Shown in pieces: positions 7,114 to 14,404 of a stretch of 16,229 nucleotides of DNA. The translations under genes and the position numbers were made by a program. This stretch comes from Methanomicrobiales archaeon. Lineage in GTDB: Archaea; Halobacteriota; Methanomicrobia; Methanomicrobiales; Methanoculleaceae. The DNA lies in contig JAAZGM010000135.1 in NCBI GenBank assembly GCA_012511245.1, forward strand, positions 1-16,229, read 5' to 3'. Below the pieces are notes generated by a model. That model did not search any database, was not told the DNA's origin, and saw nothing but the letters and a program-made list of their open reading frames with translations. Positions within the stretch are counted from its first letter, which is position 1; the number at the start of each line of letters is the position of its first letter.

Positions 7114-7869
7114 TTATTTTGACAGCGCCAGAGATTTCGCAAGCAATATCGCATTGGTATAATTTGCTGAGGCGCGCGACGTATCCACGAAAATTTTATC
7201 GATATTTACCACTGGAGCACCATGTCCTGCTCCGGCTCCAAGGAACGCGAGCGTCCGAAATATCAGGTTCCCCGAGATCCCGTCGGGTGCCACGATCACC
7301 CCGTACTTTCCTGCCGCCTCCTCGATCAGGATCTCGGTGTGCTCCGCACCCGTCAGGCGTGCGACAAGTTCGGCATCCGCCATCGTCCGGTCGACGGTCG
7401 GGTGCCGCCCGAGATCCCCGAGCCGCCCTCCCGAGAGGACTGCCACCCCTTCGGGAAGGCCGAATTTCCGGGCGATCTCCCTGCCTGTCCGGGCGAATCG
7501 GACTTTCTCCTCGATCGTCCAGCCCTCATCGACCCCGACCGGGGCAAGGAGGAAGAGGCGACCGTCGGCGGTCTCAAGGAGGGCGATCCGCTCCAGGTGG
7601 TCGACACCCGCAGCCCGTTTGAGGGTTTTTAGAGTGGACGATGCGGGAAGGGTGCCTCTGACGGCGGCGTCGATCCTGCCGGTATACAGTGCCTCGATGA
7701 GCGCGATCTCGGGCTCTGCGGCCTCGACGACCGTAACGGCATCACCGAACGCTCCGGCGGAGCCAGGATGGGAAAAAAGGACAAGATCGACCTCCCGGCC
7801 GACCGCCTGGATGGTCGAGAGGATCTCTGGTTCAGGGGATACCGCACCAAGCCCGACCGTTACCGGCAT
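7114..7869 (-). CDS. mtxX: Methanogenesis marker protein 4 (MtxX, phosphotransacetylase-like)
   Basis: This protein belongs to the methanogen-specific family annotated as MtxX, methyltransferase-related, or methanogenesis marker 4. It is distantly related to phosphate acetyl/butyryl transferases, and its biochemical role is not settled. The 251-residue length is normal. Recognisable segments are VTVGLGAVSPEPEI at the N-terminus, VLSGGRLGDLGRHPTVDRT in the middle, and the C-terminal GISGNLIFRTLAFLGAG and VFVDTSR-type stretch (IFVDTSRASANYTNAI), corresponding to the PTA-like fold. The ATG at 7869 has a strong GAGAGGT ribosome binding site ending next to it and overlaps the end of mmp2 by 10 bases, so the two are co-translated. 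Any link to methyl transfer or cofactor assembly is inference. Confidence 0.88.
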   Translation of the reverse strand: MPVTVGLGAVSPEPEILSTIQAVGREVDLVLFSHPGSAGAFGDAVTVVEAAEPEIALIEALYTGRIDAAVRGTLPASSTLKTLKRAAGVDHLERIALLETADGRLFLLAPVGVDEGWTIEEKVRFARTGREIARKFGLPEGVAVLSGGRLGDLGRHPTVDRTMADAELVARLTGAEHTEILIEEAAGKYGVIVAPDGISGNLIFRTLAFLGAGAGHGAPVVNIDKIFVDTSRASANYTNAILLAKSLALSK

Positions 7870-8870
7870 ACCTCTCCGTCCGAGAAGATCCCCATGATGC
7901 CGTTCTGGTCGAGATCAAAGACCTGTGTCTCCCGGTCCAGGTATCTGACGGCGAGCCTCCCGGTTCCGTCCACCTCCCCGATAGAGGCGGCGGTGAGACC
8001 GACGTCGGTGAACCGGCGGCAGACCTCCTCCACGTTCTCCGGTCTGACCGTCAGGATGAACCCCATGCCGGGATACATGCGCACCCACTGCTCAAAGGAG
8101 AGACCGACCGCAGAGAGGTCCGGTCGGGGTATCGCCTCAAGATCGATGACCGCACCCTTCCCGCTCATCTCAAGGAGCATGCCAAGCGTCCCGATGACGC
8201 CCGGGTTGCTGATATCTTTCCCGGCCGTCACAAGACGTTCCTTCCCGAGATCCTCCATCACCCGGATCTGGGCACGCACCGTCTCTGCCGACTTCATCGT
8301 GACCGAGTCCCAGTTGAAGCAGCACGACGGGTGCACCCGGCCGTCGAGGTCGATCGCCGCGACGACCACGTCCCCCTCCTCTGCCGTATCCGAGAAGATG
8401 ATCTGATCCACCCTGGCCGTCCCGAGGATCGCCAGATCCACGACGCTGTAAGGCGTATCGGGATGCAGGTGCCCACCCACGATCGGGACGCCGAACTGCG
8501 TGGATGCCGTGACCATGCCCCGGGTCACCTCGTCGCGTATCCGGTCGTTCGTAACAGAGAGGACATCGACCATCGCGACCGGCCTCCCGCCCATGGCGGC
8601 GATATCGTGTACGTTCACGAGCACGGCACAGTATCCTGCCCAGAACGGATCCGCCTCCATCAGCTTGCTCCAGATACCGTCTGCTGCAAGAAGCAGCACG
8701 TCCTCTGCATTATGCCGGATGACCGCGGCATCTTCACCGAACGAAGCGATAACATCAGGGTTTGCTATCCGGAGGGACCGGACCATGTCGCCGATCACCT
8801 TCTTCCGGGTGACGCCTTCATATTCCCTGACAGCCTGTGCTACCGTATCGGTGGAGCAATCCTTCACCAC
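7860..8870 (-). CDS. Methanogenesis marker protein 2 (AIR-synthase-like ATP-binding protein)
   Basis: This is a member of the PurM/SelD/ThiL/HypE superfamily, in the methanogen-restricted branch called methanogenesis marker 2. Such proteins use ATP to activate a substrate, but this branch has no established reaction. The 336 residues include the N-terminal ATP/Mg segment FGEDAAVI (44-51), the AIRS core VNVHDIAAMGGRPVAMVDVL (86-105) and VGGHLHPD (131-138), followed by the C-terminal half with GKDISNPGVIGTLGMLLE. The start is a GTG; two adjacent GTG codons (8868-8870 and 8865-8867) are possible, with only a weak GGTG before them. It is the first gene of a two-gene unit with mtxX, which points to a shared task in methanogen physiology. 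Confidence 0.87.
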   Translation of the reverse strand: MVKDCSTDTVAQAVREYEGVTRKKVIGDMVRSLRIANPDVIASFGEDAAVIRHNAEDVLLLAADGIWSKLMEADPFWAGYCAVLVNVHDIAAMGGRPVAMVDVLSVTNDRIRDEVTRGMVTASTQFGVPIVGGHLHPDTPYSVVDLAILGTARVDQIIFSDTAEEGDVVVAAIDLDGRVHPSCCFNWDSVTMKSAETVRAQIRVMEDLGKERLVTAGKDISNPGVIGTLGMLLEMSGKGAVIDLEAIPRPDLSAVGLSFEQWVRMYPGMGFILTVRPENVEEVCRRFTDVGLTAASIGEVDGTGRLAVRYLDRETQVFDLDQNGIMGIFSDGEVCR

Positions 8871-8919
8871 AAGAACACCAACACTCCACGTTTCTTAATG
8901 GTATTCTGCCTCATCAAAG

Positions 8920-8932
8920 ATAATGTATTTGA
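8920..8932 (-). promoter_or_regulatory. Probable promoter of mmp2-mtxX
   Basis: Read on the minus strand, AATCAAATACATTATC resembles a BRE plus TATA box 50-60 bases before the GTG start. Initiation would be near 8899, in ATTAAGAAA. The box is not canonical, so this is tentative. Confidence 0.35.
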
Positions 8933-9083
8933 TTCACCGGTATTATGCACTCCGCCCGGAGAACCGATCGGGAGGCGAACTGCCGTCAAGCGCCCGGCTG
9001 GATGGGGGCGGTCATCCGGCGGCGCATCCCCGGGCACCTGCACCGGGGTGGCATTTTTGATGCACCGCGTCGAATAGATCGAT

Positions 9084-10448
9084 ATGGACTGGGTGGAGAA
9101 GTACAGGCCGCAGCATCTCCAGGATGTTGTGGGGAACTCCGGCGCTGTCAGGCAGATATACGAGTGGGCGCGGGACTGGTCGCGGCAGAAGAAGCCGCTC
9201 ATCCTGTACGGAAAACCCGGCACCGGCAAGACTTCGAGCGCTCATGCCCTTGCAAACGACATGAACTGGGAGGTGGTGGAGTTGAACGCCTCCGACCAGA
9301 GGACGAAGGCGGCCCTCGATAAGGTGGCGGGTTCGGGCTCCACCACGGCAAGCCTCTCCGGCGCGAGCCGTAAACTCATCCTGCTCGATGAGGCCGACAA
9401 CCTGCACGGACAGGCCGACCGGGGCGGGGTAAAGGCCATCGTGGAGATCATCGCGGCATCACAACAGCCGATCATCCTGATCGCAAACGACTACTACTCC
9501 CTCACGAGAGAGCTCAAGGCGGTCACGGAGCCGGTGCAGTTCCGGGCGCTCCAGGCGCGCTCGATCGTCCCCCGCCTCCGCCATATCTGCGCCGCAGAGG
9601 GCGTGACATGCGATCCCGCCGCGCTCGACGAGATCGCGACCCGCGCCGACGGCGATATGCGGGCCGCGGTGAACATGCTCTACGCTGTGGCGATCGGGAG
9701 GGAGCACCTTACGGCGGGCGACGTCCACACCTCTGCGAAAGACGAGCGTTCGACGATATTTGAACTCGTCGGAGCGGTCTACAAGGGGAGGAGGGATGCC
9801 GACCTGCTCCGGATGGCGGTCGAGGTCGAGGATACCCCCGACACCATCGAGCAGTGGCTCGAAGGAAGCCTTGAGCACATACCGGATCTTGCCTCCCGGG
9901 CGAAGGGTTACGACAGCATAGCGCGGGCGGACGAGTATATCGGGCGGACGTATCGGCGGCAGTATTACACCCTCTGGCGCTACGCGAACGCGGTCATGCT
10001 CATCGGTGTTGCCGATGCTGCCGGAGGGCGCGGTGTCGGCGCCCGGATCATGCCGCCGGGGCGCTGGCAGAAGATGGGGGCGTCGAAGAAGCAGAAGACG
10101 ATCCGGGCAAACCTCACCCGAAAACTCAGCGGAATGACGCATATCCCCGGGGATGCACTCCGTGAGGACTTCTTCACCGCGATCAGCATCCTCGTCGAGC
10201 AGGACCCTGCGGGCTACGTCAGGGAGTTCGCGCTCGATGCCGACGAACTGAACCTCTTCATCCACGACAAGGCCCGGGCGACGAAGGTCGTCAAAGACGT
10301 GGCAAAAGAAGAGAAAGAGAAGGCGAAGAAGGCCACCGTGCGGGAGAAGGCAGCCCGGAAGGGCAAAAACTCACGGGACGACGATCCGCCCGCCGAGACC
10401 GGGGAGTCCCGACGGGATCCGCCCCAGGGCCAGGCAACGCTGTTTTAG
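9084..10448 (+). CDS. rfcL: Replication factor C large subunit (clamp loader)
   Basis: This is the large subunit of the archaeal clamp loader, which opens the PCNA ring and loads it on primed DNA using ATP with the small subunit RfcS. In its 454 residues the AAA+ domain starts immediately (WVEKYRPQHLQDVVGN), with Walker A YGKPGTGKTS (42-51), Walker B LILLDEAD (98-105) and the sensor-1-like LIANDYYSLTRELK near 132-145. The helical collar domain spans about 240-400. A Lys/Glu-rich tail (about 405-435) leads to a C-terminal QGQATLF (448-454), a PCNA-interacting PIP box. No clear ribosome binding site precedes the ATG, so the mRNA may be leaderless or the promoter may lie closer than recognised. 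rfcS is not in the window. Confidence 0.95.
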   Translation: MDWVEKYRPQHLQDVVGNSGAVRQIYEWARDWSRQKKPLILYGKPGTGKTSSAHALANDMNWEVVELNASDQRTKAALDKVAGSGSTTASLSGASRKLILLDEADNLHGQADRGGVKAIVEIIAASQQPIILIANDYYSLTRELKAVTEPVQFRALQARSIVPRLRHICAAEGVTCDPAALDEIATRADGDMRAAVNMLYAVAIGREHLTAGDVHTSAKDERSTIFELVGAVYKGRRDADLLRMAVEVEDTPDTIEQWLEGSLEHIPDLASRAKGYDSIARADEYIGRTYRRQYYTLWRYANAVMLIGVADAAGGRGVGARIMPPGRWQKMGASKKQKTIRANLTRKLSGMTHIPGDALREDFFTAISILVEQDPAGYVREFALDADELNLFIHDKARATKVVKDVAKEEKEKAKKATVREKAARKGKNSRDDDPPAETGESRRDPPQGQATLF

Positions 10449-10460
10449 CGCGTAACATCA

Positions 10461-10466
10461 TTTTTT
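10461..10466 (+). terminator. T-tract terminator after rfcL
   Basis: Six T residues begin 13 bases after the rfcL stop codon, without a convincing preceding stem. This fits an archaeal U-tract terminator. The rest of the gap to 10758 is taken up largely by the repeat element at 10527-10712; no gene was seen there. Confidence 0.45.
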
Positions 10467-10526
10467 AGAAGCGCCGGAAAGGGCGCCACCGCTTCTCTGC
10501 TTTTGTTCCGACAGGAGAACGTTGTT

Positions 10527-10712
10527 CAGAGAGAGGGCGGGTCTCCCCTTTCGCCGTCGGCTCTACACCCAGGGGTGATATATCCACAGTCCATTGTATG
10601 GGGAGATACCAGAAACGATGCACGGCTGCTCCCCGGCAACGCCCGGGCACTGCCCCTTTCCAGCGTGGGCAAGGGAGGAGCGCCGAAGGCGCGGACGGGG
10701 TGGGGGCTACAG
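10527..10712 (+). repeat. GC-rich convergent-junction repeat, copy C
   Basis: This is a diverged full-length copy in the same orientation as the others. It opens with CAGAGAGAGGG, carries ATATCCACAGTCCATTGTAT with GGGGAG after it (10578-10605), keeps CACGGCT and TGCCCC, and closes with GGGGTGGGGGCTACAG (10697-10712). It lies between the converging rfcL and UPF0146 genes. Spacing between blocks matches the 14405-14599 copy closely (about 186 versus 195 bases). Confidence 0.65.
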
Positions 10713-10758
10713 AAGGCAGACCCTTCAGGGTATCCACAGGATAAAATGAGATTACCCT

Positions 10759-11166
10759 CTACGGGTTGCGGCGGCGGTAGCAATGAAGGATGGCCGGGCC
10801 GGTATCCACGATCTCGCCGCCGTCCCCGTAGATCTCGCATCCCAGGTGATAGACCAGGAGATCGCTGTCGATCCGATCGGCGAGCGCTATCAGCGGCGGA
10901 ACCATCTCCACGCCGGGCCGCACGGCATAGACCAGGTCCGCACCCTCATACAGCCGGATCTCCGGCTCGAATATATCGTCGGCCAGAACAACGAGTCCGT
11001 CGTGTCGGATGCCCGGCCTGATATCGGTGCAGAGCATCAGGGCGCCGGCGGCATCTATCAACCTTGCTGCCCCGGGGTTGTTGCCGATACCCACCTCGAC
11101 AGCCCTGCGATACCGGGCGGCGATGTATTCGCCGATACTCCGTTCAATATGTTTATACAGACTCAT
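10759..11166 (-). CDS. UPF0146 family protein
   Basis: This is a small archaeal protein of unknown function, 135 residues, the usual length for UPF0146. It looks like a compact methyltransferase-like Rossmann fold: VEVGIGNNPGAARLI (23-37) resembles the AdoMet motif I glycine loop, CTDIRP (46-51) supplies an acidic residue at the end of the next strand, and LADDIFEP (61-68) plus YAVRPGVEMVPPL (80-92) are family-typical. AdoMet binding is an inference. It is divergent from amzA, with start codons 16 bases apart inside one inverted repeat. A weak TATA-like element near 11190-11200 (minus strand) would suit a leaderless mRNA. Confidence 0.85.
   Translation of the reverse strand: MSLYKHIERSIGEYIAARYRRAVEVGIGNNPGAARLIDAAGALMLCTDIRPGIRHDGLVVLADDIFEPEIRLYEGADLVYAVRPGVEMVPPLIALADRIDSDLLVYHLGCEIYGDGGEIVDTGPAILHCYRRRNP
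11150..11158 (+). promoter_or_regulatory. TATA box of amzA
   Basis: TGTTTATAC places a TATA centre about 28 bases before the amzA ATG at 11183, so transcription should start at or within a few bases of the start codon. This fits the absence of a usable ribosome binding site. The box lies inside the N-terminal codons of the divergent UPF0146 gene. Confidence 0.5.
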
Positions 11167-11185
11167 TACCAGAGATTAGGTAATG
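11164..11185. promoter_or_regulatory. Inverted repeat joining two divergent start codons
   Basis: A perfect 7-base inverted repeat with an 8-base spacer (CATTACC, AGAGATTA, GGTAATG). Its outer three bases on each side are the start codons of UPF0146 (minus) and amzA (plus). It could be a shared operator or a symmetric translation-start context; function is inferred. Confidence 0.45.
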
Positions 11186-11722
11186 GGCATCAATATCCTT
11201 TGGGACCTGCAGGCACCGCAAGGTATCGAACTCCCGGTCATCAGGATGATCGCGATGATCCTCGGGAAAGATCCCGTACTCGTCAGGTACCCGTTCCTCA
11301 TCGACGGCTACGACCGGAATCGCGACCAGCACGATGCCCAGCAGATCCTGAATCGCATGCAGGACACGCTCACGCGCAGATACGATATCGACGGCCCCCT
11401 GCTGCTCGTCACCTCCTGTGACCTCTACACCAACGGCTGCAACTTCGTCTTTGGTCTCGCAAGACCCGTATGCGGCGTCGGTATCGTCTCGACCGCCCGC
11501 CTCGGAAACGACTACTACGGCAGGGTGCCGGACGACACCGACCTCATCGACAGGACGGCAAAAGAGGGCGCGCACGAGATCGGGCACCTTCTCGGGCTCG
11601 AGCACTGTGAAAATCCCGAATGTGTCATGTTCAGGCCAAAGACTCTGGACGAACTTGACCGGAAGAAAAAGACGCTCTGCCCGGCCTGCAGGGAGGCGCT
11701 CGCATCGCTGGACAGGCGATGA
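11183..11722 (+). CDS. amzA: Archaemetzincin, zinc metalloprotease
   Basis: This is a member of the archaemetzincin family of metzincin-like zinc proteases; the physiological substrate is unknown. The 179-residue length is typical. The catalytic motif HEIGHLLGLEHCENPECVM (131-149) contains the zinc ligands His131, His135 and His141, the base Glu132, and Met149 of the Met-turn. Cys142 and Cys147, with CPAC at 166-169, form the family's second, structural zinc site. There is no signal peptide or membrane segment, so it should be cytoplasmic. It is divergent from UPF0146 and appears to be transcribed as a leaderless message from TTTATAC. A T-run at 11780-11784 may end the transcript. Confidence 0.95.
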   Translation: MGINILWDLQAPQGIELPVIRMIAMILGKDPVLVRYPFLIDGYDRNRDQHDAQQILNRMQDTLTRRYDIDGPLLLVTSCDLYTNGCNFVFGLARPVCGVGIVSTARLGNDYYGRVPDDTDLIDRTAKEGAHEIGHLLGLEHCENPECVMFRPKTLDELDRKKKTLCPACREALASLDRR

Positions 11723-11779
11723 CGGCAAATTCCGCCGCCTCCCTGTCGCCGGCAGTTCCCGGAGATGAGCGCCGTCCGG

Positions 11780-11784
11780 TTTTT
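11780..11784 (+). terminator. Possible T-tract terminator after amzA
   Basis: Five T residues lie 58 bases after the amzA stop and 34 bases before the TATA element of the next gene. This is weak, and placed mainly by context. Confidence 0.3.
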
Positions 11785-11814
11785 CGACATACCAGGAGTA
11801 CTGAGCCGGGTAAA

Positions 11815-11827
11815 CAAAAGTATTAAG
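11815..11827 (+). promoter_or_regulatory. Promoter of the USP-transporter-USP cassette
   Basis: CAAAAGTATTAAG offers a BRE-like and TATA-like element centred about 32 bases before the ATG at 11855. The predicted leader is a few bases long and no ribosome binding site is visible, so the first gene is probably read from a leaderless mRNA. Confidence 0.5.
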
Positions 11828-11854
11828 CAAATGTGCCGGGAAACGTAGTCACTA

Positions 11855-12397
11855 ATGGGATACTCTTCTTCCTTGATACAGAGAAAGTTCAAAGATATCG
11901 CCGGGCGACGATACGACTCAATCCTGAAGGATTACCGCGAGTTCATGCTGGCCGACGAGGAGATGTTCATCCCGGAGATCCGGTCTATCCTGGTGCCGCT
12001 CGACCTCTTCGTTCAGGATATCACCGATGAGGCGCTCGACGTGCTCTCGGCCTATGACGCCACCATATCGCTTGCATACATCACGGACACCGAGGTGATC
12101 AAGCTCCTTGAACAGGCGCTCGATAGCGAATCGACAAAAGAGTTCCAGGCAAAGAAAGAAGAGTACGGCCAGAAACTTCTCAAACGGATTGCAGCGAAAC
12201 TCGAAGAACGCGGCTTTTCAACCCAGACGCGGATGTTTGTCGGGCATAAAGGCGATGATGTCGTCCGGATGGCAAAGAGCCACGACATGATTGCACTCTG
12301 CCGGCGCTATGCCGACGGCGAGTCGACCGACGTCTCAGTAAGCCCGGTTGTCCTGCGCATCTGCCAGCGGGTGGAAATCCCCGCGCTCATCTACTGA
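11855..12397 (+). CDS. Universal stress protein-like protein, degenerate
   Basis: The 180-residue cytoplasmic protein consists of an N-terminal extension of about 43 residues (polar, charged) followed by a USP-like alpha/beta domain: ILVPLDLF (45-52), a helix after DITDEALDVL, the strand ATISLAYI, a long charged helical insert (about 85-115, Lys/Glu rich) and a C-terminal strand pair ending VEIPALIY. The usual USP nucleotide loop GxxGx9G[ST] is absent; the corresponding region reads ALCRRYADGESTDVSVSPVV. It is the first gene of a three-gene set, 11 bases before the transporter, so it is likely a regulatory partner of that transporter. USP membership rests on overall pattern rather than the loop motif. 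Confidence 0.7.
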   Translation: MGYSSSLIQRKFKDIAGRRYDSILKDYREFMLADEEMFIPEIRSILVPLDLFVQDITDEALDVLSAYDATISLAYITDTEVIKLLEQALDSESTKEFQAKKEEYGQKLLKRIAAKLEERGFSTQTRMFVGHKGDDVVRMAKSHDMIALCRRYADGESTDVSVSPVVLRICQRVEIPALIY

Positions 12398-12408
12398 CGG
12401 GTGAATCG

Positions 12409-13731
12409 ATGGAAATGATGGCGTTGATCGCGGTAGCGGTCTTCCTCTTCACCTATGCACTCATCATCGATGAGCGGATCCACCGATCGGTCGCCGCCAT
12501 GCTCGGTGCGGCGATCGTGGTCTTCATCGGGGTCGTCCCCTGGGAAGCGCTCCTCCGGCACGTCGACTTCGGGACGATCTTCCTGCTCCTCGGGATGATG
12601 ATCATCGTCAACACCGCCCGCGGCAGCGGCCTCTTTGAGTATATCGCGATACGAACGGCGAAACTCGCGAAAGGAAGCCCTATCCGGGTTCTCATTCTCT
12701 TTGCGATCGTAACGGCGATCGTGAGCGCGTTCCTCGACAACGTTACCACCGTCCTCCTTCTCACCCCGATGCTCCTCTACGTCGCGAGGGTGATGAACCT
12801 CAACCCCATTCCGTTCCTGGTTACGGAGATCTTCGCCTCAAACATCGGTGGGGCGGCGACGCTCATCGGCGATCCGCCGAACATCATGATCGCGTCGTCT
12901 GCGGGACTGACGTTCAACGAGTTCATCATCCATCTCGCCCCCATCATGGTCATCGATATGGTGATCCTCCTCCTGATGATGTACGCCATCTACGGCAGGT
13001 CGATGAAGGTAAATGCCGAAGAACGGCAGGAGATGGTCAGGACGCTCAACAACCTGGACGAGCGGGCGGCGATCACCGATAGATCGCTCTTCAACAAATC
13101 GGTGGCCGTCATCGCCCTCGTTGTCTCCCTCTTCTTCATCCACGACCGGATAGGAGAGATCCTGAACTTTGTCCTGCCGTTCGTCGATCCGGCGATGGGA
13201 CTCGAACCTGCGGAGGTGGCGCTCATCGGGGCGGCGATACTCCTCTTCTGGAGCAGGCAGTCGCCGGAGGAGATATTTGAGAAGATCGAGTGGCCGGCGC
13301 TCTTCTTCTTCGGCGGGCTCTTCATCATCGTGGGCGCTCTCGTCGAGACCGGCATCATATCGAGCATCGCTGCGGTGATGATCGAGAACGTCGGGTCGAC
13401 GGGGGAGGCGATGTTCATCGTGACCTGGTTCGCTGCGATCGCTTCTGCTATCGTGGATAACATCCCCCTCACGGCGGCGATGATCCCGCTCATCCATGAC
13501 CTCGGGGCGACGATGGATGTCTACCCGCTCTGGTGGGCGCTCTCCCTCGGGGCATGCCTTGGCGGGAACGGCACCGCGATCGGGGCGTCGGCAAACGTGG
13601 TCGTCATCGGTATCGCCGAACGCGAGGGGATCGACATAACCTTCGTCGACTTCCTGAAGGTGGGGATGCTCGTGCTCTTCGTGACGGTTGCGGTAGGATT
13701 TGGAATGCTCTGGCTGAAATTTGCGATGTGA
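12409..13731 (+). CDS. ArsB/NhaD (IT superfamily) ion transporter
   Basis: This is a 440-residue integral membrane protein with about 11-13 hydrophobic segments and two inverted-repeat halves, as in the ArsB/NhaD/P-protein group. Hallmarks are FLDNVTT (108-114) with NIGGAATLIGDPPN (145-158) in the first half, and IVDNIPLTA (348-356) with GGNGTAIGASAN (385-396) in the second. A charged cytoplasmic loop lies at about 200-230 between the halves. The substrate cannot be read from sequence: Na+/H+ exchange, arsenite or an organic anion are all known in this superfamily, and no arsenic genes are nearby. GGGTGA before the ATG is the ribosome binding site. The flanking USP genes suggest it is regulated by them. 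Confidence 0.85.
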   Translation: MEMMALIAVAVFLFTYALIIDERIHRSVAAMLGAAIVVFIGVVPWEALLRHVDFGTIFLLLGMMIIVNTARGSGLFEYIAIRTAKLAKGSPIRVLILFAIVTAIVSAFLDNVTTVLLLTPMLLYVARVMNLNPIPFLVTEIFASNIGGAATLIGDPPNIMIASSAGLTFNEFIIHLAPIMVIDMVILLLMMYAIYGRSMKVNAEERQEMVRTLNNLDERAAITDRSLFNKSVAVIALVVSLFFIHDRIGEILNFVLPFVDPAMGLEPAEVALIGAAILLFWSRQSPEEIFEKIEWPALFFFGGLFIIVGALVETGIISSIAAVMIENVGSTGEAMFIVTWFAAIASAIVDNIPLTAAMIPLIHDLGATMDVYPLWWALSLGACLGGNGTAIGASANVVVIGIAEREGIDITFVDFLKVGMLVLFVTVAVGFGMLWLKFAM

Positions 13732-13737
13732 ACGGTT

Positions 13738-14187
13738 ATGAAGATTCTCGTGCTTATCGATGGTTCGAAATGGAGCCAGAAAGCGGCTCTGCATGCGGTT
13801 GAGATGGCTAAGCGAAAAGATGCCGAGGTAGTCCTCTTCTCGGTGCTGGATATCATGGAGGCGAAGGCGATGGCGTTCAACTTCTGCACCCAGAGCGGGA
13901 TCTGCGACCAGTTGAAGGGCTATGAGGGGCGGATCTGGAAGGACATGCAAAAGAGCATCGAGGACGACCAGAACAGCATCATCTCCCGCCACCGGGGGGA
14001 GGGGGTCCGGTGCTCGTCAAAGATCGTCGAGGGATCGATCCGCGAAGAGATCCTGAAAGAAGCAAACTCCGGCGAGTACGGGCTGATCGTCATGGGCGCA
14101 TTTGGGAGAAGCGGAAAGGCCCGGATCAGCGCCTTGCTCGAACAGATCGGTGGTGCGATCAAACCGCCGCTGCTTGTCGTCCGGTAA
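13738..14187 (+). CDS. Universal stress protein (UspA family)
   Basis: The 149-residue single USP domain begins MKILVLIDGSKWSQKAALHA, the normal first strand and loop, where Asp9 occupies the usual adenine-contact position. It contains an insert around residues 40-75 (CTQSGICDQLKGYEGRIW) and ends with GLIVMGAFGRSGKARISALL and PPLLVVR. The nucleotide loop is only half kept: GAFG is followed by nine residues but then LL instead of G[ST], so ATP binding is doubtful. It starts 6 bases after the transporter stop, as the third gene of the cassette. A role as a cytoplasmic regulator or sensor subunit for the transporter is inferred from position. Confidence 0.88.
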   Translation: MKILVLIDGSKWSQKAALHAVEMAKRKDAEVVLFSVLDIMEAKAMAFNFCTQSGICDQLKGYEGRIWKDMQKSIEDDQNSIISRHRGEGVRCSSKIVEGSIREEILKEANSGEYGLIVMGAFGRSGKARISALLEQIGGAIKPPLLVVR

Positions 14188-14196
14188 ATCATCCTC

Positions 14197-14201
14197 TTTT
14201 T
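14197..14201 (+). terminator. T-tract terminator after the USP cassette
   Basis: Five T residues in a pyrimidine-rich stretch begin 9 bases after the last stop codon of the cassette, just before the tandem repeat pair. Confidence 0.4.
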
Positions 14202-14249
14202 CTAGCCCGGGCGATCGGGACAGCCGAACAGGGTAGAGATATCTCTCTA

Positions 14250-14391
14250 TGGCGATATTCCCACGGCACACGACATGGGGAGATGCTGAAGAAGGGTGGT
14301 TCCCCGCCTAACATCCGGAACACGGCTTTCCATCTGCTATCGCCACGCACTGCCGCCGCCCCTTGCAGGCGCGGGCGGGGTGGGGGTACAG
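14250..14391 (+). repeat. GC-rich convergent-junction repeat, copy A1
   Basis: This is the first of two tandem copies. It opens with TGGCGATATTCCCACGG, has GGGTGGTTCCCCGCC in the middle, a 34-base core at 14312-14345 identical to 14521-14554, and closes with GGGGTGGGGGTACAG. A 12-base palindrome AGAGATATCTCT (14235-14246) sits just outside its left edge, where copy A2 has the GGGGAGGGG hairpin module. Confidence 0.85.
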
Positions 14392-14404
14392 GCGCCCATT
14401 ATGC

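Noticed and set aside
6963..7154. A 63-residue minus-strand frame between mtxX and the histone gene
   Set aside because: It overlaps the mtxX end and runs into the histone TATA box; its composition is unlike neighbouring proteins.
9047..9066. Near-palindrome around GCATTTTTGATGC before rfcL, considered as terminator or operator
   Set aside because: The arms are unequal (a base is missing on one side), no gene ends there on the plus strand, and nothing else supports a role.
8945..9322. A plus-strand frame overlapping the rfcL start
   Set aside because: It occupies a different frame from rfcL, which has certain domain evidence from its first residues, and the composition is that of an out-of-frame reading.
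12838..13992. A 384-residue open frame antisense to the transporter gene
   Set aside because: It is a charged, Arg/Asp/His-rich reverse-frame product of a membrane protein gene. It crosses a gene boundary and has no family features.
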